A stretch of 7,887 nucleotides of DNA. Source: PALSA-660 sp036508075 (GTDB taxonomy: Bacteria > Actinomycetota > Coriobacteriia > Anaerosomatales > PALSA-660). A model generated the notes under the pieces. That model worked only from the letters and a program-made list of their open reading frames with translations, had not been told where the DNA came from and ran no database searches. Below are positions 5,598-7,887 of this stretch, in pieces. Positions within the stretch are counted from its first letter, which is position 1, and the number at the start of each line of letters is the position of its first letter. Location: contig DATCIA010000002.1 of the NCBI GenBank assembly GCA_036508075.1, positions 1 to 7,887 on the forward strand, in the 5' to 3' direction. The position numbers were made by a program, and so were the translations under genes.

Positions 5598-6104
5598 ATG
5601 GAGGTCATCGCAGGGCTTGTGGAGTTGCTCTATCTGCTGACGTTGCTGTGGGTGGCGACGAGCGTGCCGCTGTGGGTCACCCTGGGTGCCATCACCTGGT
5701 TCGGCAGCCGCCGGTCCCGATCCATCGCCAACGTTCCGAGGGAGGGTGATGAGCGCAGTGCTTCCCCCGAGACAGCGAGGCTCGCCCGTCCGGCCATGGT
5801 CATGGCGTTCGTCGTCGTCGCTGTGACACTCCTGGTCATCGCCTTGCTCGCCGCCTCCGTGACGCTGGGTGAAGAGGGCTCGTTGGGATGGCTGTTCTGG
5901 GCGGCCGTGGCGATGGTCGTCGCGGCCGACGTCGCGGGCGTGGCGCTCACGGGCCTGTTCGTCGCTGTGATGCGCGATGTCCTCACCGAGAAGCGCGCCG
6001 CCGGCCGGGAGACCTTGGTCGCCTACACCGTGGTGGGTGCGGCGTACGCAGCGACGCTGGCGGCGGGTCTCGCGGTGGGCGTCTACAGCAACCTCATCCC
6101 GTAG
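5598..6104 (+). CDS. Four-helix integral membrane protein, function unknown
   Basis: A 168-residue hydrophobic protein of no family I recognise. Four membrane segments are apparent at about 8-34, 67-88, 97-123 and 141-163. A basic, charged loop (SRRSRSIANVPREGDER, 37-53) follows the first, and a charged loop (RDVLTEKRAAGRE, 126-138) lies between the third and fourth. No enzymatic or metal-binding motif is evident: the region contains no cysteine and no histidine. The ATG at 5598 is chosen because GGAGG ends 10 nt upstream and hydrophobic coding begins at once. A GTG at 5529 in the same frame would add 23 residues translated from the AT-rich control region. It lies 133 bp behind the ATPase with its own candidate promoter, so membership of the metal operon is doubtful. 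Confidence 0.75.
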   Translation: MEVIAGLVELLYLLTLLWVATSVPLWVTLGAITWFGSRRSRSIANVPREGDERSASPETARLARPAMVMAFVVVAVTLLVIALLAASVTLGEEGSLGWLFWAAVAMVVAADVAGVALTGLFVAVMRDVLTEKRAAGRETLVAYTVVGAAYAATLAAGLAVGVYSNLIP

Positions 6105-6179
6105 TGCTGGTGCCAGCCGCGCGGCGAGCACGCGCGCATGATGTCCTGAAGGTCCGCTGGGGAAAGGGAGAGTGAAGAG

Positions 6180-6524
6180 ATGGCCGATTTCGATCCGATG
6201 AAGTTCTTTGCGTTGTGGATGTTCACGCACGACCAGGCCGACGACCTGATGGTCCAGTCGGTCGCGCGAGGCAAGGCCGTCGCCGGTGAGGGCATGTCAG
6301 GCGGCCCCGACGCGTTCACCGACGGCTTCATGGCCATGGTCGCCGAGGAGAAGGCGCGCCTGAAGGACCAGATCGCCTCCGGTCACGCCGATGATGTCGC
6401 CGACCCCGGCTACGAGAAGCTCGACGAGGTCCGCTTCGAGGTCGCCGAGTTGCGCGGCCGGCTCGACCAGATGCAGACCACGCTCGACGTGATCGCCGCG
6501 CACCTCACCGCCAAGGGGGCGTAG
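6180..6524 (+). CDS. Small coiled-coil protein upstream of an ABC1 kinase (function unknown)
   Basis: A 114-residue soluble, acidic protein. The N-terminal part (FDPMKFFALWMFTHDQADDL, 4-23) looks amphipathic. Residues about 55-66 are charged and helical, and 79-110 (KLDEVRFEVAELRGRLDQMQTTLDVIAAHL) has the heptad pattern of a coiled coil. No catalytic motif is seen. GGGAG ends 9 nt before the ATG. It is 75 bp behind the membrane protein gene and only 2 bp ahead of the ABC1/UbiB-family kinase gene, so the two are almost certainly co-transcribed. The linkage suggests a partner or adaptor of the kinase. Its size and coiled coil recall small phasin-like proteins, but that is resemblance only. Confidence 0.78.
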   Translation: MADFDPMKFFALWMFTHDQADDLMVQSVARGKAVAGEGMSGGPDAFTDGFMAMVAEEKARLKDQIASGHADDVADPGYEKLDEVRFEVAELRGRLDQMQTTLDVIAAHLTAKGA

Positions 6525-6526
6525 TC

Positions 6527-7882
6527 ATGTCCGTGCGTTCGCGGAGCATCACCCGCGCGCTGCTCGGGGCTGCGGCGCGTGGCGTGGTTCGCTCGCGCTT
6601 CGGGTTCGTGTCCGTCGCCAGGCGGCGTGCGGTGTTCGCCACCGAGTGGCGCCGCGCATTCGAGCAGCTCGGCGGCGCGTTCATCAAGCTGGGACAGATG
6701 GTGTCGGTCCGTCCCGACGAGTTCGGCGACGAGCTCGCGGGCGAGATGGAGCGGTTGCGCGACCAGGTCGCGCCCGTGCCGTTCTCGCAGTTGCGCACGG
6801 TTATCGAGGAGAGCCTCGGCGCACCCGTCGCGACGCTGTACGCCTCGATCGACGAGACGCCGCTCGCGTCGGCGTCCGTGGCGCAGGTCCACGCCGCGGT
6901 CCTCGCGGCGTCGTATCGTCCGGTATGGGGCGAGGAGTTGCCGGCCGGGGCCGAGGTCGTCGTCAAGGTCATCCGTCCGGGCGCGGCCGATGCGCTGCGG
7001 GGCGACATCGTCGAAGCGCGACGGCTCGGGTCCAGCCCGCTCATGCGGCTGCTCCTCAAAGGCGTGGACGTCGGATCGCTGCTCGACGAGTTCTCGGACT
7101 CGGTGGAGCGCGAGCTCGACCTGCGCGTCGAGGGACGCGTCGCCGACCGCTTCGCGTTCGACTTCCGGCCCGACCCCAAGATCGTCGTCCCGCGGATCGT
7201 GTGGACCCGGACCGCTCCGCGGGTGCTCACGATGGAGCGCATGTACGGCTGGCGCCTCTCCGAGCTCGGCGAGGCCGAGCTGGCCGGCGTCGACGCCCAC
7301 GGTCTGGCCGTCCACGGCGCGACGGCGTTCATGCGGCAGGTCATGCTCTACGGCCGCTACCACGCCGACCTGCATCCTTCGAACCTGTTCGTGACGCCCG
7401 ACAACCGGATCGCCTATCTCGACTTCGGGATCGTCGGGCATCTCACCGACGCCGAGCGTGGCGACATCGCCCAGGTGTTGGCCGGGTTCGTCTACCGTGA
7501 CGCCGACCGTGCGCTGCGCTACTCGGCGAACCTGGGTGTCGTCGTGCCGCCGGAGAAGGTCGACACCGTACGCCGGGAGCTCGGCGAGCTGCTCGACAAG
7601 ACGATGGGCGGCGGCAGCACGGACTTCCGCCAATTCGGGTTCGGGTTCCTAGGGCTGCTGCGCCGCAACGGGATCGCGATCCCCGGTGGCTACGGGCTGC
7701 TCGTCAAATCGCTCGCGACCGTCGAGGGCGTGGCGCGCCGGCTCTACCCAGACATCGACATCATGGAGGTCGCGCGCCCGTTCGTGACGCGCATGATCGG
7801 CGACAGCATCGGGCGTCCGGACAAGCTGCAGGAGCGCATCCCCGCGGTGTGGCGTGCGGCGATGCGGGAGCTGCTGGCGTAG
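6527..7882 (+). CDS. ABC1/AarF/UbiB-family atypical protein kinase-like ATPase
   Basis: A 451-residue member of the ABC1 (UbiB/COQ8) family, whose bacterial prototype supports ubiquinone synthesis; other bacterial members have roles in lipid or quinone handling that are mostly undefined. Family marks in order: the KxGQ motif (Lys54-Gln57, in GGAFIKLGQMVSVRPD); the Ala-rich nucleotide loop LASASVAQVH (113-122) that replaces the usual glycine-rich loop; the ATP-site Lys147 in VVVKV; the ExD motif Glu196-Leu-Asp198; ERMYGWRLSEL (237-247); the catalytic-loop analogue HADLHPSN (279-286); and the metal-binding DFG (299-301). All key residues are present. Unlike UbiB, I see no convincing C-terminal pair of membrane helices: the chain ends soluble and charged, so it may be peripheral. 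AGGGGG lies about 7 nt before the ATG. It forms an operon with the coiled-coil gene. Its substrate cannot be deduced. Confidence 0.93.
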   Translation: MSVRSRSITRALLGAAARGVVRSRFGFVSVARRRAVFATEWRRAFEQLGGAFIKLGQMVSVRPDEFGDELAGEMERLRDQVAPVPFSQLRTVIEESLGAPVATLYASIDETPLASASVAQVHAAVLAASYRPVWGEELPAGAEVVVKVIRPGAADALRGDIVEARRLGSSPLMRLLLKGVDVGSLLDEFSDSVERELDLRVEGRVADRFAFDFRPDPKIVVPRIVWTRTAPRVLTMERMYGWRLSELGEAELAGVDAHGLAVHGATAFMRQVMLYGRYHADLHPSNLFVTPDNRIAYLDFGIVGHLTDAERGDIAQVLAGFVYRDADRALRYSANLGVVVPPEKVDTVRRELGELLDKTMGGGSTDFRQFGFGFLGLLRRNGIAIPGGYGLLVKSLATVEGVARRLYPDIDIMEVARPFVTRMIGDSIGRPDKLQERIPAVWRAAMRELLA

Positions 7883-7887
7883 GGGAG

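Noticed and set aside
6106..6125. GCTGG-TG-CCAGC and GCCGCGCGGC palindromes after the membrane protein gene
   Set aside because: The loops are too short for stable intrinsic terminators, no T tract follows, and such palindromes are frequent at this GC content.
5508..6230. 240-codon open frame on the minus strand opposite the membrane protein
   Set aside because: Composition is charged and shadow-like, with no recognisable domain. The plus-strand frame has clear helices and a Shine-Dalgarno.
6410..7633. 407-codon open frame on the minus strand opposite the ABC1 kinase
   Set aside because: Low-complexity shadow composition; the plus strand has all ABC1 motifs.

Overview
The window is GC-rich DNA (roughly two-thirds G+C) with densely packed genes, GTG/ATG starts and purine-rich Shine-Dalgarno sites. 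UvrB, an SmtB/CadC-type repressor, a P1B metal ATPase and an ABC1/UbiB kinase are consistent with a high-GC bacterium, most likely an actinomycetote. An anaerobic Coriobacteriia-like lineage would fit the selenium use proposed below, but the taxon is inference. I see no rRNA, tRNA, insertion sequence or CRISPR array.

Layout. (1) 1-1476, plus strand: the 3' three-quarters of uvrB, cut by the window edge. (2) 1484-2828, minus strand, convergent with uvrB: two tandem paralogues of a small membrane-anchored family, each with an N-terminal signal anchor, a low-complexity Pro/Thr/Ala linker and a shared C-terminal domain; function unknown. (3) 2901-5464, plus strand: a metal-resistance unit. A near-consensus promoter and a 12-2-12 SmtB-like operator overlap the start of an ArsR/SmtB/CadC-type repressor, which overlaps (ATGA) a P1B-2 Zn/Cd/Pb-exporting ATPase. 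(4) 5598-6104: a four-helix membrane protein of unknown function behind an AT-rich, repeat-containing leader. (5) 6180-7882: a small coiled-coil protein followed after 2 bp by an ABC1/AarF/UbiB atypical kinase.

Main observation. The ATPase reading frame that starts at the well-placed ATG at 3323 (strong Shine-Dalgarno, 4-bp overlap with the repressor stop) meets an in-frame TGA at codon 17. That codon lies exactly where the heavy-metal-associated (HMA) domain should carry the first cysteine of its GxxCxxC metal-binding motif (VTGLD-[TGA]-PDCTRTVE). Directly behind the TGA is a stem-loop that fits a bacterial SECIS element: a 6-bp upper stem, a 9-nt loop starting 17 nt after the TGA with G at loop position 2, and a lower stem. 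The economical reading is a selenocysteine-containing (UxxC) heavy-metal ATPase. UGA is an ordinary stop elsewhere in this locus (repressor and ATPase ends), so this would be local recoding and not a changed genetic code. A nonsense mutation or sequencing error cannot be excluded from the window alone.

How the unit would work (inference): when Zn, Cd or Pb accumulates, the repressor, which keeps both the alpha3N cysteine site and the alpha5 Asp/His/Glu site of CadC-like proteins, leaves the operator. A probably leaderless mRNA is made, the repressor and ATPase are translated in a coupled way, and the ATPase exports the metal, with a selenolate/thiolate pair in its N-terminal metal-binding domain.
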